From an uncultured Clostridia bacterium (GTDB lineage Bacteria; Bacillota; Clostridia; Christensenellales; Borkfalkiaceae): a DNA stretch of 36,872 nt. Positions 30,742 through 36,872 of the stretch are shown piece by piece (position 1 is the stretch's first letter; each line of letters begins with the position of its first letter). The stretch lies in the NCBI GenBank assembly GCA_944372575.1, contig CALVZS010000016.1, positions 1 to 36,872 on the forward strand, read 5' to 3'. The notes under the pieces were generated by a model. That model was not told the origin of the DNA. It saw nothing but the letters and a program-made list of their open reading frames with translations, and searched no databases. A program made the position numbers and the translations under genes.

Positions 30742-32177
30742 TTGAGTCTCCTTTTGTTGGGGCTTTGCAGCGTTGCGGGGCGCATCTTCAAAGAATGCAG
30801 GTTGTATTTTAGGAAGGTGTCGCGCAGATCGCGCCCGACCAGCGGAGAGAAGGGCGCCGTCAGCGGCACGCCGTAGTTTTCCGTGGTGACCAGCGCGACC
30901 ATGAGGAAGGCAGAGGCGAGCAAGATCCCGTACGGCCCGAAACTGCCCGCGACGAGCAGCATGACAAGGCGCACCACGCTCGTCTCCTCGATGAGGTTGG
31001 GAACGGCATACAGGCCGATCCCGCTGAATGCGATGATGATAATGGCGGGCGTCGAGACGAATCCCGCGCGCACCGCCGTCTCGCCCAGGACGAGCGCGCC
31101 CACCACCGAGAGCGCCATCCCCACATACTTTGGCATCCGGATGCTCGCCTCGTTCAAAATTTCCAGCACGATCAGTACGAGCAGCATCTCAAGGGAGGGG
31201 GAGAGCGGGATGCCGCGGATGCTTCCCGCAATGGTCAGAAGCAGCCTTACGGGCAGCAGCTGCAATTTGAACAGCTGCGCCGCCACATAGAAGGCGGGCA
31301 GATAGACGGCGACGAGCAGCGCGAAGAGGCGCAGAAACCGCGTGAACGTTGCGCGGTAAGCGGGAACAAAGTAGTCCTCCGACGCCTGAAAATCCTCCAC
31401 GAGCAGGTAGGGGATGGTCAGCGCGATGGGGGAGCCGTCCGTCAGGATGCCCACCCGCCCTTCGGCAAGTTTGGCGCAGAAGATATCCGGCTTCTCCGTC
31501 GACCCCGTCTGTTTGATGAGGGAGCGCGGGCGGTCGGTCAGAAAGCGCGTGAGGTAGGAGGCGTCCGGCACGGCGTCGATGTCCACGGCGGCGAGCTTTT
31601 TGCGCACGTCCTCCACGATCTGCCCGCGGCACGTCCCTTCCAGCCAGCACAGCGCCACGGAGGTGGCGGAGCGCCGCCCGATCGTGAGCATCTCGATGCG
31701 CAGCTCGCCCGTTTTGAGGCGCTTGCGCACGAGGGAGGTATTGGTCTTGACGTCCTCGACAAATCCTTCGCGCGGCCCCTTGATGGCGACGTCGGTGGGC
31801 GGCTCCGTCACGGCGCGCACGGGAACTTTTTTGGTTCCGACGATGAGGCCCTCGTCCGCGCCCTCCCACAGGAGAACGGGATTGCCCGCAAGTACCTCCT
31901 CCGCCAGGGTGGAGAGCGCCCTTGCGGTGCGTACCTCGGGGGAGAGGGTGCAGCGCGCGATCGTCTCTGCCTCCGGCGCTCCCGTGTAGGCTTGAAGGGG
32001 GCGCAGCACCTGCTCCGCAAGCAGATCTTTGTCCGTCAGCGCGTCCGCGAACAGGCAGACGTAGGCGCGTCCCGCCCGGTCGGAGAAGGGGAAGGCAAGT
32101 ATGTCCTGCGCGGGCAGCTGCCGCCTGAGCGCCGCCTCGTCCTCTTTCAGATTGCCCGAAATTTCCTTTTTTTCCAT
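30738..32177 (-). CDS. GerAA-type spore germination receptor subunit
   Basis: A 479-residue GerAA/SpoVAF-family protein of the inner spore membrane. The N-terminal cytoplasmic half contains LLWEGADEGLIVGTKK and the family blocks RAVTEPPTDVAIKGPREGF and VEDVKTNTSLVRKRLKT. Several transmembrane helices fill about residues 275-440 (FLRLFALLVAVYLPAFYVA, GFVSTPAIIIIAFSGIG). The ATG at 32177 is taken. No Shine-Dalgarno is present, and a TTG three codons upstream is the only other close choice. A sigma-G-like promoter would start transcription at this ATG. First gene of the ger operon. Confidence 0.88.
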   Translation of the reverse strand: MEKKEISGNLKEDEAALRRQLPAQDILAFPFSDRAGRAYVCLFADALTDKDLLAEQVLRPLQAYTGAPEAETIARCTLSPEVRTARALSTLAEEVLAGNPVLLWEGADEGLIVGTKKVPVRAVTEPPTDVAIKGPREGFVEDVKTNTSLVRKRLKTGELRIEMLTIGRRSATSVALCWLEGTCRGQIVEDVRKKLAAVDIDAVPDASYLTRFLTDRPRSLIKQTGSTEKPDIFCAKLAEGRVGILTDGSPIALTIPYLLVEDFQASEDYFVPAYRATFTRFLRLFALLVAVYLPAFYVAAQLFKLQLLPVRLLLTIAGSIRGIPLSPSLEMLLVLIVLEILNEASIRMPKYVGMALSVVGALVLGETAVRAGFVSTPAIIIIAFSGIGLYAVPNLIEETSVVRLVMLLVAGSFGPYGILLASAFLMVALVTTENYGVPLTAPFSPLVGRDLRDTFLKYNLHSLKMRPATLQSPNKRRLK

Positions 32178-32184
32178 GCAGAAC

Positions 32185-32213
32185 AAGTATGTTCCGTGGC
32201 GGAGAATTCATGC
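32185..32213 (-). promoter_or_regulatory. Putative forespore (sigma-G-like) promoter of the ger operon
   Basis: On the minus strand GCATG (32209-32213), a 17-nt gap and CATACTT (32185-32191) fit the sigma-G pattern (GHATR, 17-18 nt, CATnnTA) except the last base. gerA operons are sigma-G-dependent in B. subtilis. The -10 ends 7 nt before the ATG, predicting a leaderless mRNA. Confidence 0.5.
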
Positions 32214-32231
32214 GCCCGCCCTGCTTCCTGC

Positions 32232-32266
32232 AAAAAAAGACCCCCTTCCCGCAGGGGGGAAGGGGG
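32232..32266 (-). terminator. Intrinsic terminator between the unknown membrane gene and the ger operon
   Basis: On the minus strand CCCCCTTCCC (32257-32266) pairs with GGGAAGGGGG (32241-32250) around a 6-nt loop, then TC and seven T. It separates the gene at 32272-32892 from gerAA. Confidence 0.88.
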
Positions 32267-32271
32267 GACGG

Positions 32272-32892
32272 TCATTGACCCATGAGCGATTCGAGATAGG
32301 AAGAAATCAGCTCGGTCAGCGCCGCAAGCTCGGCATCCGTTGCAACGGGCGAAGCGGAGAGCAGCGTCTCGCGCACAAAGGAGCGAAGTTCCTCTCCCTC
32401 CTTGTCGCACGCCCCCGCATACAGGGCGTCCGCCACGACATAGCGCGTTTCCTCGGGGACGTATCCCTCCAAAAGGGGCGCTACGGGGGAGATGACACCG
32501 CCGTCCGGCGCGCCTGTACCCTCGTCTGCCGTGGCGCCGGATCCGTCCTCCTCCGGCTGCGTCTCATCCGTTTCGCCGTCCTCGTCCGTCTTGCGGAAGA
32601 ACTGCTCATAGATGACGTAGTAGAGCGTCGCGGCGCAGCCGCAGGCAAAGCCGCCCTCCAACGTCACGGCGAAGTCCGTCGTAAACGGCGCTGCGGAGAG
32701 CGTGACGATCGCACGGTACACGGCGTACAGCACGATGCCGATGGCGAACGGCAGAAAGACGAACAGCTTCTTGGGCGCGCCATCAAAGACCGTCTTTTTC
32801 AGGAGCGTCGTGAGCAGAGACACGACGCCCGCGAGGAGCAGCACGTCCCACCCGTACAGGCGGAACGTGCTCAGATAGTGAATTGCCGACAT
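32272..32892 (-). CDS. Uncharacterised membrane protein (three N-terminal helices, acidic linker)
   Basis: A 206-residue protein I do not recognise. ATG 32892 (MSAIHYLSTFRLYGWDVLLL) is chosen because GAGGGATGCT lies just upstream; an in-frame ATG at 32925 is possible. Hydrophobic segments lie at about residues 13-30, 40-63 and 74-95, followed by an acidic stretch rich in Asp, Glu and Thr (about 101-130) and a helical C-terminal domain of about 70 residues containing Cys (GACDKEGEELRSFV). It is divergent from the M1-type peptidase gene and followed by a terminator, so it is probably monocistronic. Confidence 0.72.
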   Translation of the reverse strand: MSAIHYLSTFRLYGWDVLLLAGVVSLLTTLLKKTVFDGAPKKLFVFLPFAIGIVLYAVYRAIVTLSAAPFTTDFAVTLEGGFACGCAATLYYVIYEQFFRKTDEDGETDETQPEEDGSGATADEGTGAPDGGVISPVAPLLEGYVPEETRYVVADALYAGACDKEGEELRSFVRETLLSASPVATDAELAALTELISSYLESLMGQ

Positions 32893-32923
32893 AGCATCCC
32901 TCACTTTTCCCCGTCGCACTTCC

Positions 32924-32932
32924 ATGATAGCA
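32924..32932 (-). promoter_or_regulatory. Possible extended -10 promoter of the minus-strand membrane gene
   Basis: On the minus strand TGC-TATCAT (32932 to 32924). The hexamer at -35 spacing (GCCCGT) is poor, so only the extended -10 supports this. Confidence 0.35.
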
Positions 32933-32963
32933 CACAAAGGGCGCCGACGGGCAGCAGACTGCC

Positions 32964-32990
32964 ATATTTTTCCGCCGCTGCGCATACAGT
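32964..32990 (+). promoter_or_regulatory. Putative mother-cell (sigma-E-like) promoter of the M1 peptidase gene
   Basis: ATA (32964-32966, in CCATATT), a 16-nt gap and CATACAGT (32983-32990) match the sigma-E pattern well (ATATT core; CATACAnT). The predicted start near 32997 falls right at the AGGAGG of the gene at 33033. Confidence 0.6.
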
Positions 32991-32997
32991 AATGCAA

Positions 32998-33035
32998 AGG
33001 AGGACGGCGGTAGACGCCGTAAGAGTAAAGAGGTG
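32998..33035 (+). promoter_or_regulatory. RBS separated from the GTG start by a small hairpin
   Basis: AGGAGG at 32998-33003 is followed at once by a perfect hairpin ACGGCG-GTAGA-CGCCGT (33004-33020), then 12 nt to GTG 33033. Folding would bring the RBS to normal distance; unfolded, it is 29 nt away. The AAAGAGG directly before GTG is too close to serve as RBS. Confidence 0.45.
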
Positions 33036-34475
33036 AAAAAGCTGTGGATCCTGCTGTGCGGAGCTATCCTTTTTGGGGCGCTTGGCATTGCGGGCTGTGC
33101 GCCGGAGGAGGCGCGTACAAGCTATGCGATGACGCTGGAGTACGACCCCGCGTCGTACACGCTGGAGGGGGAGATGACGGCGGATGTGGTCAACCATACG
33201 GAGAATGCACTTTCGGAGCTGGTGTTTCATCTTTGGCCGAACGCCTACCGCGAGGGGGCGGCGCATCCCCCGGTGACCGATCTGTTCTCCGCTGCCGCGT
33301 ACTACGACGGGGAGAGCTACGGGGAGATCGAGGTGCATCACGTGGAGGGAGCGACGGGATTTGAAGTATCCGGCGCGGACGAGACGCTGCTCCGCCTGAC
33401 GCTCGCGCAGCCCCTCTATCCCGATGAGCACGTGCGCGTCGGCATGACGTTCACCGTCACGCTCGCGCGCATCAACCACCGCCTCGGCGCGGGGGAGCAC
33501 GCCGTCACGTTCGCGCATTTTTATCCCGTTCTCTGCACCGGATGCGAGGCGGAGGGGGAAGAACACCTCTTTTCGGCGCTTGGGGAGGCGTTCGTGAGCG
33601 AGTGCGCCGACTATTCGATCGCTTTTACGCTGCCGGAGAGCTACACCGTTGCACATACGGGAACGGGGACGCGCACGGCTGCGGACGGCAAGGCGACGTA
33701 CACGATTGCGGCGGAGGGGGTGCGCGACGTCGCCCTCGTCGCGTCCGAACAGTTCTCCGTTGCACAGGGCAGCGCGGATGACGTTCCCGTATCCTATTAT
33801 TACTTTGACGACGCCGCGCCTGCCCGGACGCTGGACGCCGCCGCAGAGAGCCTCTCCTATTTTGCACAGCAGTTCTGCTTGTATGAATATCCCGCATACG
33901 TCGTTGTGCAGACGGACATCCCGTACGGCGGCGCGGAGTACCCCATGCTGTCGATGATCGCCTGCGATCTGCATGAGGGGGAGATCGCGCCCGTCGTTGC
34001 GCACGAGACGGCGCATCAGTGGTGGTATGCGATGGTCGGGAGCGATCCCTTCTGCGAGCCGTGGCAGGACGAGGCACTCGCCGAATACTCCGCCGCCCTC
34101 TTTCTGGACGCGCATCCCGCCTACGGTGTCTCCTATACGGATTGCGTCTCTTCGGCGGAGAGTGCGTACCGCTCCTTCTTCTCCGTCTGGACGCAGATCG
34201 CGGACGGGGAACAGACCGCAATGCGTCGGCCGCTCACCGCCTTTTCGGGGGAGTATGAGTATCGCAGCGTCGTCTATGACAAGGGGCTCATCCTCTTTGA
34301 CCGCCTTGACGGACTGCTCGGGCGGGAGCGCGCGCTCGCTGCTCTGCGCAGCTATGCAAAGCGCTGCTCCGGCACGATCGCTGCGGCGGAGGAACTCATC
34401 GCTTGTTTTGTTTCGCAGGGCGCGTATGCGGAGGGGGTCTTTGACAGTTTCCTTGCAGGGACGTGCGTTATCTGA
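33033..34475 (+). CDS. M1-family metallopeptidase lipoprotein
   Basis: A 480-residue exported peptidase of the gluzincin/M1 aminopeptidase type. The signal peptide ends in the lipobox LGIAGC (C22). The N-terminal beta domain (about 30-230) resembles the M1 saddle domain (YTLEGEMTADVVNHTENAL). The catalytic domain has YGGAEYP where M1 enzymes have GAMEN, then HETAH (H324, E325, H328) and E347, giving HExxH-x18-E, so zinc ligands are intact. It lacks the large C-terminal helical domain of full aminopeptidases. GTG start at 33033. The sigma-E-like promoter suggests expression in the mother cell, possibly on the forespore surface. Confidence 0.87.
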   Translation: MKKLWILLCGAILFGALGIAGCAPEEARTSYAMTLEYDPASYTLEGEMTADVVNHTENALSELVFHLWPNAYREGAAHPPVTDLFSAAAYYDGESYGEIEVHHVEGATGFEVSGADETLLRLTLAQPLYPDEHVRVGMTFTVTLARINHRLGAGEHAVTFAHFYPVLCTGCEAEGEEHLFSALGEAFVSECADYSIAFTLPESYTVAHTGTGTRTAADGKATYTIAAEGVRDVALVASEQFSVAQGSADDVPVSYYYFDDAAPARTLDAAAESLSYFAQQFCLYEYPAYVVVQTDIPYGGAEYPMLSMIACDLHEGEIAPVVAHETAHQWWYAMVGSDPFCEPWQDEALAEYSAALFLDAHPAYGVSYTDCVSSAESAYRSFFSVWTQIADGEQTAMRRPLTAFSGEYEYRSVVYDKGLILFDRLDGLLGRERALAALRSYAKRCSGTIAAAEELIACFVSQGAYAEGVFDSFLAGTCVI

Positions 34476-34496
34476 AAATTTTTTTTACGAAAACAG

Positions 34497-34525
34497 TTGC
34501 GAAATTGTTCTGCAGGGGTTATAAT
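34497..34525 (+). promoter_or_regulatory. Vegetative promoter (TTGCGA-17-TATAAT) of the corA leader
   Basis: TTGCGA at 34497-34502 and TATAAT at 34520-34525 with a 17-nt spacer. The predicted transcript begins near 34532 with a small GACC-GATAT-GGTC hairpin, followed by the leader ORF. Confidence 0.82.
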
Positions 34526-34557
34526 AGAAATGACCGATATGGTCGAAGGAGTAAAAA

Positions 34558-34614
34558 ATGGACGCTGCGCCAAATAACCGATGCGTTGCGAACAAGGTAT
34601 CCCGTGTGACCTGA
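34558..34614 (+). CDS. Putative 18-residue leader peptide upstream of corA
   Basis: A short ORF, MDAAPNNRCVANKVSRVT, with an excellent RBS (GAAGGAG at 34545-34551, 6 nt before ATG). It lies between a promoter and an intrinsic terminator upstream of corA. CCGTGTG at 34602-34608, in its last codons, can pair with the left arm of the terminator. This is the layout of translation-controlled attenuation. Peptide function in trans is unlikely. Confidence 0.6.
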   Translation: MDAAPNNRCVANKVSRVT

Positions 34615-34673
34615 CAGGATCTTTCCCGCGTTTTGCGGGTTTCGGGCGCACGGTTTTTCCCGTGCGCTTTTTT
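34602..34673 (+). terminator. Attenuator: terminator with competing upstream arm
   Basis: GCGCACGG (34646-34653) pairs with CCGTGCGC (34660-34667), then TTTTTT. Upstream CCGTGTG (34602-34608) can pair instead with CGCACGG (34647-34653, one G-U), blocking the terminator. A further small hairpin CCCGC/GCGGG lies at 34625-34639. Confidence 0.72.
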
Positions 34674-34743
34674 GCTGCCCGGCGGACTGTTCCGGTTGGC
34701 TGCGGACAGAAATGCGGATAGCAAGGACGCGCTTGACCCAATC

Positions 34744-34752
34744 TGCTATAGT
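34744..34752 (+). promoter_or_regulatory. Possible extended -10 element close to corA
   Basis: TGC-TATAGT at 34744-34752, without a -35 at proper spacing (TTGACC at 34733 is only 8 nt away). A transcript from it would begin inside the GAGGAAG RBS, so read-through from 34497 is the better model for corA. Confidence 0.25.
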
Positions 34753-34763
34753 GAGGAAGTGTC

Positions 34764-35762
34764 ATGCTGAAATTTTTCAAGACGCAGGAGGACGGCAAGA
34801 TCGATCGCCTGGAGGCGTTCGAGCAGAACTGCTGGGTGGATCTTGTCAATCCGACGGACGATGAACTGGAGGACGTCTGTTCCATAACGGGCGTTCCGGA
34901 GGAGATGCTGCGCGCTGCCCTCGATGAAGAGGAGACGGCGCGTGTGGAGCGCGACGAGGGGGCGCTTTTATGCCTGCTCGATACGCCCACCATCACGGAT
35001 ACCGACGAGGGCGACACCTATGAGACCATTCCTATGGCGCTTATCCATAACGATGTCTGCATCGTCACCGTCTCTCTGCGCGGCAATTCGGTGCTGGGAG
35101 ACTTCATCAGCAACCGAACCATCGTCGATACGGCGAAGCCCGTCTACTTTATTCTGAATTTTATGATGGGGAACGCCAAGCGTTTCCTGTCCAACCTGCG
35201 CCAGCTCGACAAAAAGTCGCTGCGCCTGCAGGCGGAACTGCACCGCTCCATGAAGAATCAGGAGCTCATCCAGCTTCTGGGCATTGAGAACTCGCTTGTC
35301 TACTTCTCGACGTCGCTGAGCGCAAACCTCAATGTCTACAACAAGCTCGAGCGCTTCCCCTCCATCACGGGCAACGAGGACTACAGCGATCTCTTCGACG
35401 ACGTCGTCATCGAGACGCGGCAGGCAATGGAGATGTGTAACATCTACCGCGACATTCTCTCCGGTACGATGGACGCCTACGCCTCCGTCATTTCCAACAA
35501 CCTGAACGTCGTCATGAAGCTGCTCGCCGTCATCACGCTCGTCATCTCCGTCCCCACCCTGATCGCAAGTCTGTGGGGCATGAACGTCCCCGTTCCCTTC
35601 GCGCAGCTCTCCTGGGGGTTTTGGCTCGTCATCGGCATCTCCGCCGTCATCACGGGGATCGTATCCTTCTTCATCATTCGTTCCACCAATTCCATCCGCA
35701 TCAAAACGCCCCGCCAGATCAAGCGCGGCCGCGGGCATCATCATGACGACCGCCGCGATTAG
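34764..35762 (+). CDS. corA: CorA-family divalent cation (Mg2+) channel
   Basis: A 332-residue CorA-type protein, a pentameric membrane channel for Mg2+ and sometimes Co2+ or Ni2+. A large cytoplasmic N-terminal domain (about 1-265) precedes two C-terminal helices. The signature GMN is at residues 272-274 (LWGMNVPVP) at the end of TM1, and TM2 is at about 287-309. The tail is basic, then HHHDDRRD, which could bind metal. GAGGAAG lies 4 nt before ATG. Expression is probably governed by the attenuator at 34558-34673. Confidence 0.92.
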   Translation: MLKFFKTQEDGKIDRLEAFEQNCWVDLVNPTDDELEDVCSITGVPEEMLRAALDEEETARVERDEGALLCLLDTPTITDTDEGDTYETIPMALIHNDVCIVTVSLRGNSVLGDFISNRTIVDTAKPVYFILNFMMGNAKRFLSNLRQLDKKSLRLQAELHRSMKNQELIQLLGIENSLVYFSTSLSANLNVYNKLERFPSITGNEDYSDLFDDVVIETRQAMEMCNIYRDILSGTMDAYASVISNNLNVVMKLLAVITLVISVPTLIASLWGMNVPVPFAQLSWGFWLVIGISAVITGIVSFFIIRSTNSIRIKTPRQIKRGRGHHHDDRRD

Positions 35763-35783
35763 CTGGGCGCAAGGGAGAAACAT

Positions 35784-35981
35784 ATGCCCATCCTGCAATA
35801 CGTCTGCCCCAAATGCGGCAGGCATTTCGATGAACTCGTCAAAAAATATGATGAACCCGTCCGCTGTCCCGCCTGCGGCGGGGAGGCAGAGCGGGAGTGG
35901 TCGGGGGAGATGTTCTCCGCCACCGGAAAGCCCGCCAAACAATGCTCGGGGCATTGCGCCACCTGCTCGGGCTGCAAATGA
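35784..35981 (+). CDS. FmdB-type zinc-ribbon protein
   Basis: A 65-residue protein with an N-terminal zinc ribbon of the FmdB/CxxC_CxxC_SSSS regulatory type: CPKCG (C8, C11) and CPACG (C28, C31), with the usual MPILQYVCPKCGRHFDE start. The C-terminus has five more Cys/His positions (CSGHCATCSGC), which could bind another metal. Function of the family is poorly known. It lies 21 nt after corA with AGGGAGAAAC as RBS and ends at a terminator, so it is probably co-transcribed with corA. Confidence 0.85.
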   Translation: MPILQYVCPKCGRHFDELVKKYDEPVRCPACGGEAEREWSGEMFSATGKPAKQCSGHCATCSGCK

Positions 35982-35985
35982 GAAT

Positions 35986-36027
35986 CGGGCCGCTTCCCAT
36001 ATAATATGGAAGCGGCCCGTCCTTTTT
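35986..36027 (+). terminator. Intrinsic terminator after the zinc-ribbon gene
   Basis: CGGGCCGCTTCC (35986-35997) pairs perfectly with GGAAGCGGCCCG (36008-36019), then TCC and five T. Confidence 0.93.
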
Positions 36028-36132
36028 AGTGCAGCGAAAAGGGCGGAGATACTATATATAGGATAGGGGATGGCGGAGAAGTGCGATTTCAAAAAAACCG
36101 CAAAAAAAAGTCCGAAAGACCGCGAAAAATGC

Positions 36133-36161
36133 TTGACGAAAAAAAGCATCCGTGCTAATAT
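36133..36161 (+). promoter_or_regulatory. 23S rRNA promoter (TTGACG-17-TGC-TAATAT)
   Basis: TTGACG at 36133-36138 and TAATAT at 36156-36161, spacer 17 nt, extended -10 TGC. A-rich runs at about 36089-36130 just upstream look like an UP element, common at rRNA promoters. Confidence 0.82.
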
Positions 36162-36400
36162 ATGTAAGCTGTCGCCTGAGACAGCTTGCTTTTTCAGGCG
36201 AAAAAGCCTCCGCCGTTGCGGAGAACCCGCAGATTGACAACTGAATAGCGAAGTAAAGTACGAAAGGCAAAGAAAAAGATTCTAGGAAAGGTTAAAGCAA
36301 ATTTTCGTAAAGTACGATGAAAGTCGGACTGTAAGGGAATAAGTGAATAGACCGAGTGAAAGTCATAGAAGAATCTTGTTGGACGAAGAGACGAGTAGAA
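36162..36400 (+). other. Transcribed leader (pre-23S) region
   Basis: About 240 nt between promoter and 23S. It holds the hairpin pair at 36166-36200, a CTCCGC/GCGGAG hairpin (about 36208-36223) and TTGACAACTGAATAG (about 36234-36248), which resembles the tail of Bacillota 16S-23S spacers. An 11-nt direct repeat GTAAAGTACGA occurs at 36253 and 36307. No tRNA and no 16S sequence is present. Confidence 0.65.
36166..36200 (+). promoter_or_regulatory. Terminator-like hairpin / possible pseudoknot at the rRNA transcript start
   Basis: AAGCTGTC (36166-36173) pairs with GACAGCTT (36180-36187), followed by GCTTTTT. The loop and flank CGCCTGA (36173-36179) can also pair with TCAGGCG (36194-36200), making either an alternative fold or an H-type pseudoknot. 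Confidence 0.5.
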
Positions 36401-36872
36401 GATCAAGCTACGAAGGGCTCACGGGGAATGCCTTGGTATATGGCGCCGAAGAAGGACGTGGCAAGCTGCGAAAAGCTGCGGGGAGGAGCAAACATCTTAA
36501 GATCCGCAGATGTCCGAATGAGGGAACTCAGCACGAGTAATGTCGTGTTACCGTATTCTGAACACATAGGGATAACGGAGGGAACCCGGGGAACTGAAAC
36601 ATCTTAGTACCCGGAGGAAAAGAAAGCAAAAGCGATTCCGAAAGTAGTGGCGAGCGAAATCGGAGCAGCCCAAACCGGGAGTAGAAATACTCTCGGGGTA
36701 AGGACCGCGAGATGGTACTTGAAAGGATAGCCGAACTGTTTTGAAAGGCAGATCGAAGAGGGTGACAATCCCGTAGGCGAAATTCTTGAAAGACCTAGCG
36801 GAATCCGGAGTACGTCGGGACACGAGGAATCCTGACGGAAGGCACGGGGACCATCCCGTAAGGCTAAATACG
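36401..36872 (+). rRNA. rrl: 23S ribosomal RNA, 5' part (runs off window)
   Basis: The 5' end is set by alignment to E. coli 23S, from GATCAAGC...CACGGGGAATGCC (E. coli GGTTAAGC...CACGGTGGATGCC). Conserved landmarks follow: GAAGGACGTG, GGAACTGAAACATCTTAGTA, GGAGGAAAAGAAA and GTAGTGGCGAGCGAA. About the first 470 nt of domain I are present; the gene continues beyond the window. Open frames across it are meaningless. Confidence 0.97.

Noticed and set aside
32101..33036. 311-codon plus-strand frame opposite the unknown membrane gene
   Set aside because: Antisense to two better-supported genes. Its last 14 codons from ATG 32992 could look like a coupled upstream ORF, but the predicted sigma-E start lies downstream of that ATG.
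34530..34680. Mg2+ riboswitch (M-box) or another known riboswitch upstream of corA
   Set aside because: I compared it by eye with M-box, ydaO, c-di-GMP-I and mini-ykkC conserved blocks and found no match; the strong RBS and ORF favour a leader peptide.

Overview
The window reads as chromosome from a GC-rich, endospore-forming member of the Clostridia, probably a gut lineage of the Christensenellales type. That placement is an inference, based on sporulation genes (yqfC, yqfD, a spoIIQ-like gene, a gerA-type operon), Bacillota gene order (yqfC-yqfD-phoH-HD-ybeY-era-yqzL-recO) and a very large CxxCG-rich surface lipoprotein. Nothing looks like phage, plasmid or insertion sequence, and I saw no tRNA gene or CRISPR array.

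Layout. 1-2890: end of a translation and RNA-modification operon (prmA, rsmE, mtaB, HIT protein). 2890-4145: two probable forespore genes, a YwmB-like exported protein and a SpoIIQ-like M23 protein, each behind a near-identical sigma-F-like promoter. 4160-9110: two envelope proteins (one Wzz-like), a nucleotidyltransferase, an unknown protein, L-asparaginase, and on the minus strand a 58-residue membrane protein. 9245-15096: the compact yqfC-to-recO operon. 15103-18182: nadA-nadB-nadC with its own promoter. 18326-23627: one gene for a 1717-residue lipoprotein. 23751-27292: rpmG-secE-nusG-rplK-rplA and rplJ-rplL, with two L1-site mimics and an L10 leader/attenuator.

27293-28500 has no credible protein gene. 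Its right-hand part is bracketed by a strong minus-strand promoter and an intrinsic terminator, so it should give a structured RNA of about 710 nt. This is the best candidate here for something undescribed. 28506-32892 (minus) holds a gerAC-AB-AA germination operon and an unknown membrane protein. 32964-34475 holds an M1-type metallopeptidase lipoprotein behind a sigma-E-like promoter. 34497-35981 holds a leader-peptide attenuator, corA and a small zinc-ribbon gene. 36133 to the end holds a 23S rRNA gene with its own promoter and no 16S gene upstream.

Shared theme. Several sporulation genes have unusual 5' ends. Putative sporulation-sigma promoters lie so close to yqfC and gerAA that their transcripts would be leaderless, and the ribosome binding site of the YwmB-like gene lies inside the terminator of the preceding operon. 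Promoter assignments come from motif reading only.
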